A DNA stretch of 64,000 nt from JBEIQE01 sp040376705 (GTDB lineage Bacteria; Pseudomonadota; Alphaproteobacteria; UBA2400): NCBI GenBank assembly GCA_040376705.1, contig JBEIQE010000001.1, positions 310,001 to 374,000 on the forward strand, given 5' to 3'. Position numbers and translations under genes: made by a program. The notes beneath the pieces were generated by a model. The model was given only the letters and a program-made list of their open reading frames with translations, was not told where the DNA came from and did no database searches. Below, piece by piece: positions 1-8,474 of the stretch. Position 1 is the stretch's first letter. Each line of letters starts with the position of its first letter.

Positions 1-519
1 ATTACGCAGGAAGAAGAGTTTATGGACCTGAGCCGCCGCATGTTCGATGAACAGCCCGGCAGCCGCCTTTCAAACGCTGTGCGCAATGCCATGGAAACCA
101 ACCGTGTGCAGGTTTATGGCGCTGGTATGCAATTCCCCGGCGATAAACTGAGCCGTGTTGAATACGCTGCATTGGTTTATCCGCAGGGTGGTGGTCAGGT
201 GATCGTGCGCCAGTATATGGGTGATATGAACAACCCGCAGCCGCTGAGCGATAACGCAGTGCTCAATAACAATGGTGTTCTGGCCAAGCATGGTGTTGCA
301 CCACTTACCAGCAAGCTGCCAGGCTTCCGCACTATCTTCGCGGCCGATATCGATGCCAAGGGCGACTTCAAGATTATTCCAAATCCCGAAAAGCTTGATG
401 TGAAGGCGTATGGCATTGATGATGCCTTCTCACCCGCGCCGCGTGAGCCTGTGGATTCACCAGCTCAGCGTACCAGTGCTGTGCTCAAGGCCAAGCCAGC
501 TACTCTCGCTGCGGGTTAA
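1..519 (+). CDS. Hypothetical protein, 3' part (5' end outside window)
   Basis: The frame is open from the first base of the window to a TAA at 517-519, so this is very likely the C-terminal part of a longer gene. The internal ATG at 22 would give 165 residues, but the codons before it are also open and no Shine-Dalgarno sequence is visible there. The visible part is soluble-looking, with no membrane segment, and ends in an Ala/Pro/Lys-rich tail. I do not recognise the family. The next genes downstream (VOC protein, cysQ) run toward it, with only two bases between the stops. Confidence 0.6.
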   Translation: MTQEEEFMDLSRRMFDEQPGSRLSNAVRNAMETNRVQVYGAGMQFPGDKLSRVEYAALVYPQGGGQVIVRQYMGDMNNPQPLSDNAVLNNNGVLAKHGVAPLTSKLPGFRTIFAADIDAKGDFKIIPNPEKLDVKAYGIDDAFSPAPREPVDSPAQRTSAVLKAKPATLAAG

Positions 520-521
520 TG

Positions 522-890
522 TTAGGCGGGTTGCTTAACCCTAATAACGTAGCCTTCTTTAAGCGTGAAAAAGAAGTCGACACCGCCCCAAGGCGGTGAG
601 CGTAATGCTGTGCAGGTATAGCCAAGTGCGCTGATTTTCTCGTGCTTACCAGCCACATTATCGGTCACCAGAATAATCTCGATGCCTGAGCCTTTGGGCC
701 CGTCAGGGAATTTCCAGTGGCCTTCTTCATGCGCGTGCTTAGCCTCATCAAACAGCATGATCTGATAGTTACTAGTATGAGATAGGGTGCGCCAGCCATC
801 GTGGCTTTGCGTTACGGTCATGCCAAAGACTTCAGCAAAAAGATTAGCTGGCTCTTCTACGCCATCAACATAAAGTTCGAGCTGAAGCAT
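522..890 (-). CDS. VOC (glyoxalase/bleomycin-resistance fold) protein
   Basis: A 122-residue protein with the layout of a single-domain VOC or PhnB-type protein. It opens with LQLELYVDGVEEPANLFAEV, carries a central segment with an FDEAKHAHEE stretch, then an IEIILVTDN strand and a C-terminal stretch with WGGVDFFFTLKEGYVIRV, typical of the paired beta-alpha-beta modules. Such proteins bind a metal or small ligand, but the substrate cannot be told from sequence. It lies 2 bases downstream of cysQ on the same strand and is probably co-transcribed with it. No signal peptide or membrane segment is seen. Confidence 0.7.
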   Translation of the reverse strand: MLQLELYVDGVEEPANLFAEVFGMTVTQSHDGWRTLSHTSNYQIMLFDEAKHAHEEGHWKFPDGPKGSGIEIILVTDNVAGKHEKISALGYTCTALRSPPWGGVDFFFTLKEGYVIRVKQPA

Positions 891-892
891 GA

Positions 893-1675
893 TTAGCTGC
901 TAATGCGCCCGCGGGCGATGAAGCTGGGGATATCAAAGGTTTTAGTGCGATAGTTAATCGCCTCACCAGTCGCGGTGCTCATGCGTCCGCCAGCCGCCAG
1001 CACAATTGCGTGGCCAGCGGCTATATCCCAGCCCATGACACGACCAAAGCGCGGGTAGATATCGGCATCGCCTGAAGCCAATACGCCAAACTTGAGCGCT
1101 GAACTCATGCGCTTGTGCGAGGCAATCTTAAACTCACCCAGATACTGCTGCAGATCCGGTGCGCTACCGTGGTGGCGGCTTGAAAGCACAGTCACGCCAT
1201 CATGTGGGGCATTGCGGGCCCTGATGTCTTCGGCCTTGTTCTTGCGCGCGCGGGTGGCGCCAACACCAACCGCACCCGCGTAAGTTACTTCCATGGCAGG
1301 GCCGTGGATAACGCCAAGGGCAGGGGTATCGCCAACGACAAGCGCAATGACGATCGCGAATTCAGACTCACCAGCGATGAAGTCTTTGGTGCCATCCAGC
1401 GGGTCGACAATCCAGAAAGGCTTATCGCCAATTTCAGGAGCGTTACCGTCGGAAACCAGCTCTTCAGCCACAATCGGGATATCAGGCGTCAGCTTTTGCA
1501 GGGCGGCGACGATATATTTCTCAGCTGCCTGGTCGGCCAGCGTTACCGGTGAGCCATCCTGCTTAGCGGCGATGCCCAGCGCTTCATTACGCGCTTTCAT
1601 GACGATACGGCCAGCCTCGAGAGCAATCTCAAATGCGCTGGTGGTGAGTTTGGCAAGGTCGAGCGTTTCAGTCAT
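893..1675 (-). CDS. cysQ: 3'(2'),5'-bisphosphate nucleotidase CysQ
   Basis: A 260-residue inositol-monophosphatase-fold enzyme that hydrolyses adenosine 3',5'-bisphosphate (PAP), the by-product of sulfate activation and of phosphopantetheinyl transfer, to AMP. The metal site is visible: VAEE near residue 70, then WIVDPLDGTKDFI near residue 88, which is the family signature with the catalytic Asp residues. The second signature, GWDIAAGHAIVLAAGG, lies near residue 215. Length matches CysQ (about 250). It could be a general inositol monophosphatase, but the KDFI and SRHH motifs favour CysQ. It is divergent from the nuclease gene at 1738 and is followed at 2 bases by the VOC gene. Confidence 0.88.
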   Translation of the reverse strand: MTETLDLAKLTTSAFEIALEAGRIVMKARNEALGIAAKQDGSPVTLADQAAEKYIVAALQKLTPDIPIVAEELVSDGNAPEIGDKPFWIVDPLDGTKDFIAGESEFAIVIALVVGDTPALGVIHGPAMEVTYAGAVGVGATRARKNKAEDIRARNAPHDGVTVLSSRHHGSAPDLQQYLGEFKIASHKRMSSALKFGVLASGDADIYPRFGRVMGWDIAAGHAIVLAAGGRMSTATGEAINYRTKTFDIPSFIARGRISS

Positions 1676-1737
1676 CGGCAGGAAATTACCCTATCTTGCC
1701 CCTGCCGCGAAGGGGCAGTGTGAGATATAGTGCAAGG

Positions 1738-2304
1738 ATGTTGCGCTTTTTGATTCTCGCCCTGCTTATCGCCACGCCTGTTTGGGCTTCGGGTACCCCA
1801 TCGCAACCGGCTGCGCCTGCGCCCATCATTCCATTCGCGCCAGCCACCAAGCCGCCGCCATTCCCAACCACAATCGGTTCCGGTACAGCGGTTGAGGGTG
1901 ATCTGGTTTCAGTCAATGGCTCGGCTGTAAAGCTGTGGGGTATTGATGCGCCAGACGCGGGCCAGACCTGCCAGACCAAAGCCAACCAGCCATATGATTG
2001 CTTCACCCGCGCCAAGGATGAGCTGAGCCGTCTTGTAGGGGCTAATCAGGTAACCTGTTATGTGCGCGGAACTGACCGGAATGGCCAGAGCATAGGCACC
2101 TGCGCTGTTAACGGTCTGGACCTTGCTGCCTTGATGGTGCGCAATGGCTGGGCCTTTGCCTATACCGAATTAACCCCGCAATATGCTGATCTTGAAGGAT
2201 ATGCGCAAACCCGTGTGCGCGGCGTTTGGGGCGGGCGAGCAGAGTCGCCATGGCATTACCGCAGCCGGGTAGCCGCCGAGCGCCTGCGTGACCGTAACAA
2301 ATAG
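1738..2304 (+). CDS. Secreted thermonuclease (SNase)-family protein
   Basis: 188 residues when started at the ATG at 1738, which directly precedes a clear signal peptide (LRFLILALLIATPVWAS, cleavage likely near residue 18); the frame is open 42 bases further upstream, but that extension would spoil the signal. After a Pro/Ala-rich linker comes a staphylococcal-nuclease fold: VKLWGIDAPDAGQTC (the metal-binding VxLxGIDxPE region, with Asp in place of the usual Glu), then RNGQSIGTCAVNGLDLAALM and a C-terminal Trp-rich end. Probably exported to the periplasm or medium to cut nucleic acid. Whether the changed residue affects activity cannot be told. It is divergent from cysQ. Confidence 0.75.
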   Translation: MLRFLILALLIATPVWASGTPSQPAAPAPIIPFAPATKPPPFPTTIGSGTAVEGDLVSVNGSAVKLWGIDAPDAGQTCQTKANQPYDCFTRAKDELSRLVGANQVTCYVRGTDRNGQSIGTCAVNGLDLAALMVRNGWAFAYTELTPQYADLEGYAQTRVRGVWGGRAESPWHYRSRVAAERLRDRNK

Positions 2305-2416
2305 CAATATCAAGTGACCGCGTGGGGGCAGGGTGCCGCAGCGGATTCGGCTTGCTGTTGACGTATTATATGTAGGAAAACTGCTGTATTCCGAGATTTA
2401 GAAAGTGAGGCAGATA

Positions 2417-3253
2417 ATGTATAAATTACTCGCTCTGGCCGCCGCCCTTGTTATTGCAGGCCCTGCCATGGCTGCTGATGCGCCTTCTGCTCCTGCACCC
2501 GATCATAATCTCAGCCTCACCTACACGCTTTATGCGGGTGGCCTTAAGGTTGTGAACGTGGGTGTTACCTACCATCTGGGCGAAAAGGCGTATGACATTC
2601 ACGCTAACGCCCGCACCACCGGCATGTGGTCCAGCCTTGTACCTTGGCGCAATATGATTACAGCGCGCGGCACGGTTGATGAAAAGGGTGTGCACCCACA
2701 AATCGCCCGTTATGACGATGCCTGGCGCGAAAAACTACGCACCACTGAGTTCAGCTTTGTGAATAACGTTGTTACATCGGTTGCTACACCCCCGCACAAG
2801 CAGGATGGCCGTACCGAGGCCACGCTCGAGCAGCGCACCGGCGCTATGGACCCCTTGAGCGCAGTGGTAAACGTACTGGCCCAGGGTGGTGCCAAGGGCT
2901 GTGCGGGTAGTATCCCGGCTTTCGATGGCCGCCGCCTTTACAAGCTGGTGTTCAGCAACCGCGGCGAAGAGGTTCTGGCCAAGACCAGCTACTCCCTGTT
3001 TGCGGGCTCTGCGCTGCGCTGCGAAGTGCTGTTTGAGCCCGTGGCGGGCTTTCCCCAGCGTGAGGCCCGAGCCGGTTTCTGGAGCGCTCGCGACAATGCC
3101 GAGGCCAAGAATCCGCTGATTATCTGGATTGCCAAACCCTCCGCCGAGCTGCCCGAACTGCCGGTTCGCGTACAAAGTACGGTTGAATTAGGCACACTGG
3201 TGGCGCATATCCGCGCAATTAACCCGGTTCAGCAATCAGCCGGATTGCCATAA
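2417..3253 (+). CDS. DUF3108 domain periplasmic protein
   Basis: 278 residues from the ATG at 2417, which has a GTGAGG sequence 5-10 bases upstream; a GTG start 12 bases earlier is possible but less good. A signal peptide is plain (YKLLALAAALVIAGPAMAAD). The mature part matches DUF3108 proteins: LTYTLYAGGLKVVNVGVTYH near the start, a GMWSSLVPWRNMITARGTVDEKGVHPQ segment (in two parts), an EQRTGAMDPLSAVVNVL stretch and the FDGRRLYKLVF motif. The function of the family is unsettled; many members sit in envelope contexts. It is followed by hemA after 27 bases. Confidence 0.75.
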   Translation: MYKLLALAAALVIAGPAMAADAPSAPAPDHNLSLTYTLYAGGLKVVNVGVTYHLGEKAYDIHANARTTGMWSSLVPWRNMITARGTVDEKGVHPQIARYDDAWREKLRTTEFSFVNNVVTSVATPPHKQDGRTEATLEQRTGAMDPLSAVVNVLAQGGAKGCAGSIPAFDGRRLYKLVFSNRGEEVLAKTSYSLFAGSALRCEVLFEPVAGFPQREARAGFWSARDNAEAKNPLIIWIAKPSAELPELPVRVQSTVELGTLVAHIRAINPVQQSAGLP

Positions 3254-3280
3254 AGGCCGCTGCTGGCTAGTCTCTTTGGC

Positions 3281-4504
3281 ATGAATTTTGACCCAGTCTT
3301 CCAGCAGCACCTAGATGCCCTCAAGAGCGAGGGGCGTTATCGCCACTTTGCCGACCTTGAGCGTATTGCAGGCAAGTTCCCGCAGGCCCTGTGGCGCAAG
3401 TCGGTTGACGCTGCGCCAAAGCAGGTGACCATCTGGTGCAGTAACGATTATCTGGGCATGGGCCAGCACCCCAAAGTATTGCTAGCCATGCAGGAGGCGC
3501 TTGCTCGCTATGGCGCTGGTGCGGGTGGTACCCGTAACATCTCCGGTACTACGCATGCGCATATCGAGCTCGAGATGGAGCTGGCAGCCCTGCATGGTAA
3601 GCAGGCCGCATTACTGTTCACCTCGGGGTACATTTCAAATCAGGCGAGTTTGGCCACATTAGGTAAGCTGCTGCCGGGTCTTATCATTTTCTCGGATGCG
3701 GATAATCATAACTCGCTGATCGAAGGTATTCGCCAGTCGGGTGCTGAAAAGCGTATTTTCCGTCATAACGATGTGGCACATCTAGCTGAGCTGCTCGAGA
3801 GCGCGCCAGTTAATGCGCCCAAGCTGGTGGTGTTTGAATCGGTCTACTCCATGGATGGCGATATCGCGCCCCTAGCCGAGATTGTTGATCTGGCCGAGCG
3901 CTATGGTGCCATGACCTATCTTGATGAAGTGCATGCTGTTGGCATGTACGGCGCTACTGGCGCGGGCGTGGCAGAAGAGCTGGGCCTTTCGCACCGCCTT
4001 ACCATTATCGAGGGTACATTGGGCAAGGCCTTTGGCGTGATGGGCGGTTATATTACCGGCTCGATGGCGATTGTGGATGCAATCCGCTCGTCAGCCGCCG
4101 GATTTATCTTCACCACCTCATTACCACCGGTTTTGTGCGCAGGTGCGCTGGCCAGCATCAGGCATTTGCGCAGCTCGAGTGTTGAGCGCGAGCAGCAGCG
4201 CGAACGCGTGGCACAGGTCAAAGCCATTCTGACCAAGGCTGGCATGCCTATTATGAAGAATAAAAGCCACATCGTGCCGCTGATGGTGGGCGATGCGGCC
4301 TGCTGCCGTGCGATAACCGATTACCTGATCGAAGAGCACAGCATATATGTGCAGCCAATTAATTACCCGACCGTGCCGCGCGGCACCGAGCGTATCCGTA
4401 TTACGCCACTACCCATGCACACGGCTGAAGATATTAACAAGCTGCTCAATGCCTTGCTCTCGGGCAAGCATCTTGCACACGGAGCCCGTGTCGCTGCGGC
4501 GTAA
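3281..4504 (+). CDS. hemA: 5-aminolevulinate synthase
   Basis: 407 residues. Condenses glycine with succinyl-CoA to 5-aminolevulinate, the first step of heme synthesis in the C4 (Shemin) pathway, which is a hallmark of Alphaproteobacteria. The alpha-oxoamine synthase fold is clear: an N-terminal FxxHLDALKSEGRYR region, WCSNDYLGMGQHP near residue 52, GAGAGGTRNISGT near residue 82, YLDEVHAVGMYG near residue 213 for the PLP-contacting Asp and His, and EGTLGKAFGVMGGYI near residue 245 with the Schiff-base lysine. Full length. Related KBL or BioF enzymes share the fold, but the N-terminal region and the IYVQPINYPTVPRGTERIR segment (in two parts) are those of ALAS. Confidence 0.95.
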   Translation: MNFDPVFQQHLDALKSEGRYRHFADLERIAGKFPQALWRKSVDAAPKQVTIWCSNDYLGMGQHPKVLLAMQEALARYGAGAGGTRNISGTTHAHIELEMELAALHGKQAALLFTSGYISNQASLATLGKLLPGLIIFSDADNHNSLIEGIRQSGAEKRIFRHNDVAHLAELLESAPVNAPKLVVFESVYSMDGDIAPLAEIVDLAERYGAMTYLDEVHAVGMYGATGAGVAEELGLSHRLTIIEGTLGKAFGVMGGYITGSMAIVDAIRSSAAGFIFTTSLPPVLCAGALASIRHLRSSSVEREQQRERVAQVKAILTKAGMPIMKNKSHIVPLMVGDAACCRAITDYLIEEHSIYVQPINYPTVPRGTERIRITPLPMHTAEDINKLLNALLSGKHLAHGARVAAA

Positions 4505-4563
4505 CGCAGTGAAACATCATATGACTAGGCAGATGGCGAGATTCGCCCCATGAATTGGTCATT

Positions 4564-5892
4564 ATGACGACCAACGACCTTACCTGCCTCATCCTTGCCG
4601 CTGGCCGCGGTACCCGCATGAAAACCGCTATCCCCAAGCCGCTGCACCTCGTGGCCGGTTTGCCGATGGTGAAATACGCTGTCATGGCGGCCGAGAGCCT
4701 GAAGCCAGAGCGCATTGTTGTAGTCATCGGCCCGGGTATGGAAAAGCTGGCGGATACCGTCGCCCCGCATGCAACCGCGCTGCAGGCCGAGCCCAAGGGT
4801 ACCGGGCATGCCGTACAGGCGGGCATGAACGGCCTTAATCCCAAAGGCGATGTGCTGGTGCTTTTTGGCGATACGCCGCTGATTACCCCTGCCACGCTTA
4901 CTAAACTGATTGAACGCCGCAAAGCAGGCGATAATCCGGCTGTGGTGGTAAGCGGTATGACGCCTGCCAATAACACCGGCTATGGCCGCCTGATTATCGA
5001 GGGTGGTCAGCTGGTAGGTATTGTTGAAGAGAAAGATGCTGATGAGGCACAGCGCGCCATTTTCCTCTGCAATGGCGGTATCATGCTTTTTGATGGCAAG
5101 CTGCTGCCCGAACTGCTCTCTGGCCTTTCTAACCAGAATGCGAAGGGTGAGATTTACCTGACCGATACAATCGCCGGTGCGCGCCGCAAGGGTCATGTTT
5201 GTGCGCATGTCGAGATTGCGGATGAGGATGTGCTGGGCGTGAATTCGCGTGCCGAGCTGGCGGCAGTTGAGAAGGTTATGCAAAAGCGCTTGCGCAAGTT
5301 GGCGATGGATAACGGCGTGACATTGACCGATCCTGATACTGTTTATTTAAGCGCGGATACCACATACGGTATTGATGTAACCATCGGCCCTAACGTGTTT
5401 ATTGGTACGGGTGTGAGCCTGGGCGATAATGTGGATATCCGCTCGTTCTGCCATATCGAGCAAAGCAAAATCGGCTCTAATGTGCATCTCGGTCCGTTCG
5501 CACGGCTACGTGCCGGTGTACAGATTAGCGATAGTGCACATATTGGTAACTTTGTTGAGTTGAAGAATACCAAAATGGGTGAGGGTGCCAAGGCTGGACA
5601 TCTGGCTTATCTGGGCGATGCGACTATCGGAGCGAACGCGAATATCGGCGCTGGCACCATTACCTGTAACTATAATGGTTTTACCAAAAGCAAGACCGAG
5701 ATTGGTGCGGGTGCCTTCATTGGCTCCAATACCTCGCTCGTCGCGCCCATTAAAATTGGTGCAGATGCCTTGATTGGTGCAGGTAGTGTCATAACCAGCG
5801 ATGTACCGGCAGATGCACTGGCGCTGGAGCGCAACCCACAAAAAATGGCACCGAACCACGGTATGGCAACACGCCGGAGAGAACGCCAGTGA
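4564..5892 (+). CDS. glmU: Bifunctional UDP-GlcNAc pyrophosphorylase / GlcN-1-P acetyltransferase
   Basis: 442 residues from the ATG at 4564 (an in-frame TTG lies 9 bases upstream). Makes UDP-GlcNAc from GlcN-1-P in two steps for peptidoglycan and LPS. The N-terminal nucleotidyltransferase begins ILAAGRGTRMKTAIPKPLHL, with GTGHAVQAGM and VLFGDTPLI following. From about residue 245 a left-handed beta-helix of hexapeptide repeats appears (IGPNVFIGTGVSLGDNV and later IGANANIGAGTITCNYNG), which carries the acetyltransferase. Length is slightly shorter than the E. coli enzyme. The next gene overlaps its stop by 4 bases (GTGA), and glmS follows, so three genes probably form one unit supplying amino sugars. 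Confidence 0.95.
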   Translation: MTTNDLTCLILAAGRGTRMKTAIPKPLHLVAGLPMVKYAVMAAESLKPERIVVVIGPGMEKLADTVAPHATALQAEPKGTGHAVQAGMNGLNPKGDVLVLFGDTPLITPATLTKLIERRKAGDNPAVVVSGMTPANNTGYGRLIIEGGQLVGIVEEKDADEAQRAIFLCNGGIMLFDGKLLPELLSGLSNQNAKGEIYLTDTIAGARRKGHVCAHVEIADEDVLGVNSRAELAAVEKVMQKRLRKLAMDNGVTLTDPDTVYLSADTTYGIDVTIGPNVFIGTGVSLGDNVDIRSFCHIEQSKIGSNVHLGPFARLRAGVQISDSAHIGNFVELKNTKMGEGAKAGHLAYLGDATIGANANIGAGTITCNYNGFTKSKTEIGAGAFIGSNTSLVAPIKIGADALIGAGSVITSDVPADALALERNPQKMAPNHGMATRRRERQ

Positions 5893-6596
5893 GCGATAAC
5901 TCAATCGATAGCTATGTGCCAACTTCACGCCTGCGTCGCGCGCTGGCTTTTTACCTCAACCTGATTATCGGCGTAACGGTTATAGGCGTGTTGCTCGAGT
6001 TTGTGCCAGTACCTGAAGACCGGAAGTTTATTGTCCGCTGGTCACTCGCTTTGGTTTTTGCGGCGCTTGATGAGCTGCTCTTGGGCAAAACGCCGGGGCA
6101 TATGATTTTGTCAATTACGCCGTATGGTGTGCCGAACTCGGTTTTTGTGCGAGAAACATATCTCGGCATGTTTTTAGGCGTTATCTGTATTCTCGATGGC
6201 TGCAAGCGTGCGGTGTTGTGGACGCAGTATCAGCTGCCTGAGCCGATTATGGGGCGGATAGCTGAGGGGATACAGCTGGGTGCCTATAACATGGCTTTGG
6301 GTCTGCTCTTTATAGCGGCGGGTGTATTGATCCTGCGGCTGCACAAATTTGGCTGGATATTGGCACTGTGCGGGATTGGCGTACATGCGCTGTCTGTTAT
6401 CACCAGTTGGGAGCTGTGGGATGGGTATGTGGCCGAGCTAGTAACGCGCCGCCGCGAGCTACAGGGTATTCCTGTGCGTCCGAATGAAATTGAATTCATG
6501 CAGATGCTGATGCCGGAAGGTGTGATGGTTGGTTTTGCCATTGCAGCGATTCTGCTATTTGCAACGTATCGCAAGATTTTTAACAAAGGGGCCTAG
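5889..6596 (+). CDS. Predicted RDD-like multi-span membrane protein
   Basis: 235 residues, GTG start overlapping the glmU stop (GTGA). About five hydrophobic segments can be read: near residues 20-40, 52-66, 93-110, 130-165 and 205-225. A LLGKTPGHMILSITPYG segment near residue 63 recalls the GKTPGKRLLGI motif of RDD-family membrane proteins, so a distant RDD protein is the best guess. Its place between glmU and glmS suggests a link with cell-envelope precursor supply, but this is only context. No catalytic motif is seen. Confidence 0.55.
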   Translation: MSDNSIDSYVPTSRLRRALAFYLNLIIGVTVIGVLLEFVPVPEDRKFIVRWSLALVFAALDELLLGKTPGHMILSITPYGVPNSVFVRETYLGMFLGVICILDGCKRAVLWTQYQLPEPIMGRIAEGIQLGAYNMALGLLFIAAGVLILRLHKFGWILALCGIGVHALSVITSWELWDGYVAELVTRRRELQGIPVRPNEIEFMQMLMPEGVMVGFAIAAILLFATYRKIFNKGA

Positions 6597-6597
6597 T

Positions 6598-8421
6598 ATG
6601 TGCGGCATCGTCGGGATCGTTGGTAAGCAGGATGTAGCGTCGCAGGTGCTTGAGGGCCTCAAGCGTCTTGAATACCGCGGGTATGATAGCGCAGGCATTG
6701 CCACGCTGACCGCTAACGGTATCGAGCGCCGCCGTGCCGAGGGTAAGCTGATTAATCTGGCTAACAAGCTGCAGGACCAGCCTCTCGCAGGTTTTATCGG
6801 TATTGGCCACACCCGTTGGGCCACACACGGCGGCCCGACCGAGCAGAATGCGCATCCGCATGCGACTGATAAGGTGGCTGTAGTACACAATGGTATTATC
6901 GAAAACTATCAGGAGCTGAAGAGCGAGCTTGAGGAGCATCAGTGCCGCTTTGTGACTGAAACGGATACTGAGGTGATTGCGCATCTGCTTACGCACTATG
7001 CGCGCCAAGGCATGAATCCGGTTCAGGCGACTTCAGCTGCACTCAAGAAACTGAAGGGTGCTTTCTCTATTGCCGCTCTGTTTGCGGGTAATGATAACAC
7101 CATTATGGCTGCGCGTCGTGGCACACCGCTGGCTGTTGGTTATGGCGATGGCGAAATGTATCTGGCCTCAGATGCTTATGCACTGGCCCCGCTTACCAAC
7201 CGCCTGAGCTACCTTGAGGACGGCGACTGGGTTGAGCTCTCGCGTGATAGAGCCATCATCCGCGATGAGAACGATAATATCGTCGATCGCCCGATCAAGC
7301 TCTCGAATGTAACTAAAGACATGGTGAGCAAGGGTGATTATGCGCATTTCATGCTTAAGGAAATTCATGAACAGCCCGAGGTGATTGCAGCCACGCTCAA
7401 TACCTTTGTACATCCTTCAACCGGCAAAATTGCGCTGCCGGTGCTGCCGTTTGACCTTAGCACAGCCTCGCGAATTACAATTGTTGCCTGCGGTACCGCT
7501 TATTATGCTGGCTGCGTAGCCAAATACTGGTTCGAGCAGGTAGCACGTATTCCGGTGGAGCTGGATATTGCCTCCGAGTTCAGGTACCGCGAAGCACCGA
7601 TGCCTTCGGGTGGTGTAGCGCTGTTCATCTCGCAGTCGGGCGAGACGCTCGATACACTTGAAGCACTGCGTTATTGTAAACGCCAAGGCCAGCGCATTCT
7701 GGCAGTTATCAATAAGCCTGAGAGCACCATTGCGCGTGAGAGCGATTATGTGTTCTACACCCACGCTGGCCCTGAAGTGGGCGTAGCCTCCACCAAAGCC
7801 TTCACCACGCAGTTGACTGTGCTGGCCTGTCTGGCTGTTGCCTTGGCACGCCAGAAGGGCGTGATTACTGCCGAACGTGAGGCCGAGATTGCACAGGCCC
7901 TGCGGGAAGTGCCATCACGCGCGGCAGAAGTGCTGCGCCATGATGCGGCCATCAGGCAGCTCGCGGTTGATGTGAGCAAGGCACGTGATGTGCTCTATCT
8001 TGGCCGTGGTGCATTATACCCCATCGCGCTGGAAGGCGCGCTCAAGCTGAAGGAAATTTCCTATATCCATGCCGAAGGCTATGCCGCTGGCGAAATGAAA
8101 CACGGCCCGATTGCGCTGATCGATAATAATGTGCCGGTGATTGTGGTAGCGCCGCGTGATGCCTTATTCGAGAAGGTCGCCGGTAATGTACAGGAAGTGG
8201 CGGCGCGTGGCGGGCAGGTGCTGTTGATTTCGGATACTGAGGGTTGCGCCAAACTGAAGGCACAGTCGCGCTGGCAGCTGGAATTGCCGGTGTGCGATCC
8301 GTTTGTGGCGCCCATTCTCTACTCCATCCCTGTGCAGCTTTTGGCCTATCATGCCGCTTGTATTAAAGGCACGGATGTCGATCAGCCCCGTAATCTGGCC
8401 AAAAGTGTCACAGTCGAGTAG
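6598..8421 (+). CDS. glmS: Glutamine-fructose-6-phosphate aminotransferase
   Basis: 607 residues. Start chosen at the ATG at 6598 because the mature enzyme needs Cys2 as its N-terminal nucleophile (CGIVGIVG); the frame is open for 69 bases upstream, inside the previous gene. The glutaminase domain shows RLEYRGYDSAGIA, HTRWATHGGPTEQNAHPH and HNGIIENY. Two SIS sugar-isomerase domains follow, with VACGTAYYAG, SQSGETLDTLEAL, GPEVGVASTKAFTTQ, GRGALYPIALEGALKLKEIS and a C-terminal DQPRNLAKSVTVE. It forms glucosamine-6-P and works with GlmU to supply UDP-GlcNAc. No glmS ribozyme is expected or seen in this lineage. Confidence 0.97.
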   Translation: MCGIVGIVGKQDVASQVLEGLKRLEYRGYDSAGIATLTANGIERRRAEGKLINLANKLQDQPLAGFIGIGHTRWATHGGPTEQNAHPHATDKVAVVHNGIIENYQELKSELEEHQCRFVTETDTEVIAHLLTHYARQGMNPVQATSAALKKLKGAFSIAALFAGNDNTIMAARRGTPLAVGYGDGEMYLASDAYALAPLTNRLSYLEDGDWVELSRDRAIIRDENDNIVDRPIKLSNVTKDMVSKGDYAHFMLKEIHEQPEVIAATLNTFVHPSTGKIALPVLPFDLSTASRITIVACGTAYYAGCVAKYWFEQVARIPVELDIASEFRYREAPMPSGGVALFISQSGETLDTLEALRYCKRQGQRILAVINKPESTIARESDYVFYTHAGPEVGVASTKAFTTQLTVLACLAVALARQKGVITAEREAEIAQALREVPSRAAEVLRHDAAIRQLAVDVSKARDVLYLGRGALYPIALEGALKLKEISYIHAEGYAAGEMKHGPIALIDNNVPVIVVAPRDALFEKVAGNVQEVAARGGQVLLISDTEGCAKLKAQSRWQLELPVCDPFVAPILYSIPVQLLAYHAACIKGTDVDQPRNLAKSVTVE

Positions 8422-8474
8422 TTAACGTGTTTTCTTGCTTGAGATTGGCAGCTGCAAACGGCTAGTTTGCGGCT

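Noticed and set aside
4525..5283. 252-codon minus frame within glmU
   Set aside because: It lies wholly opposite the conserved N-terminal half of glmU and has no ribosome binding site or recognisable motif.
6529..6597. Longer start for glmS
   Set aside because: GlmS needs Cys directly after the start Met; the extension lies inside the previous gene.
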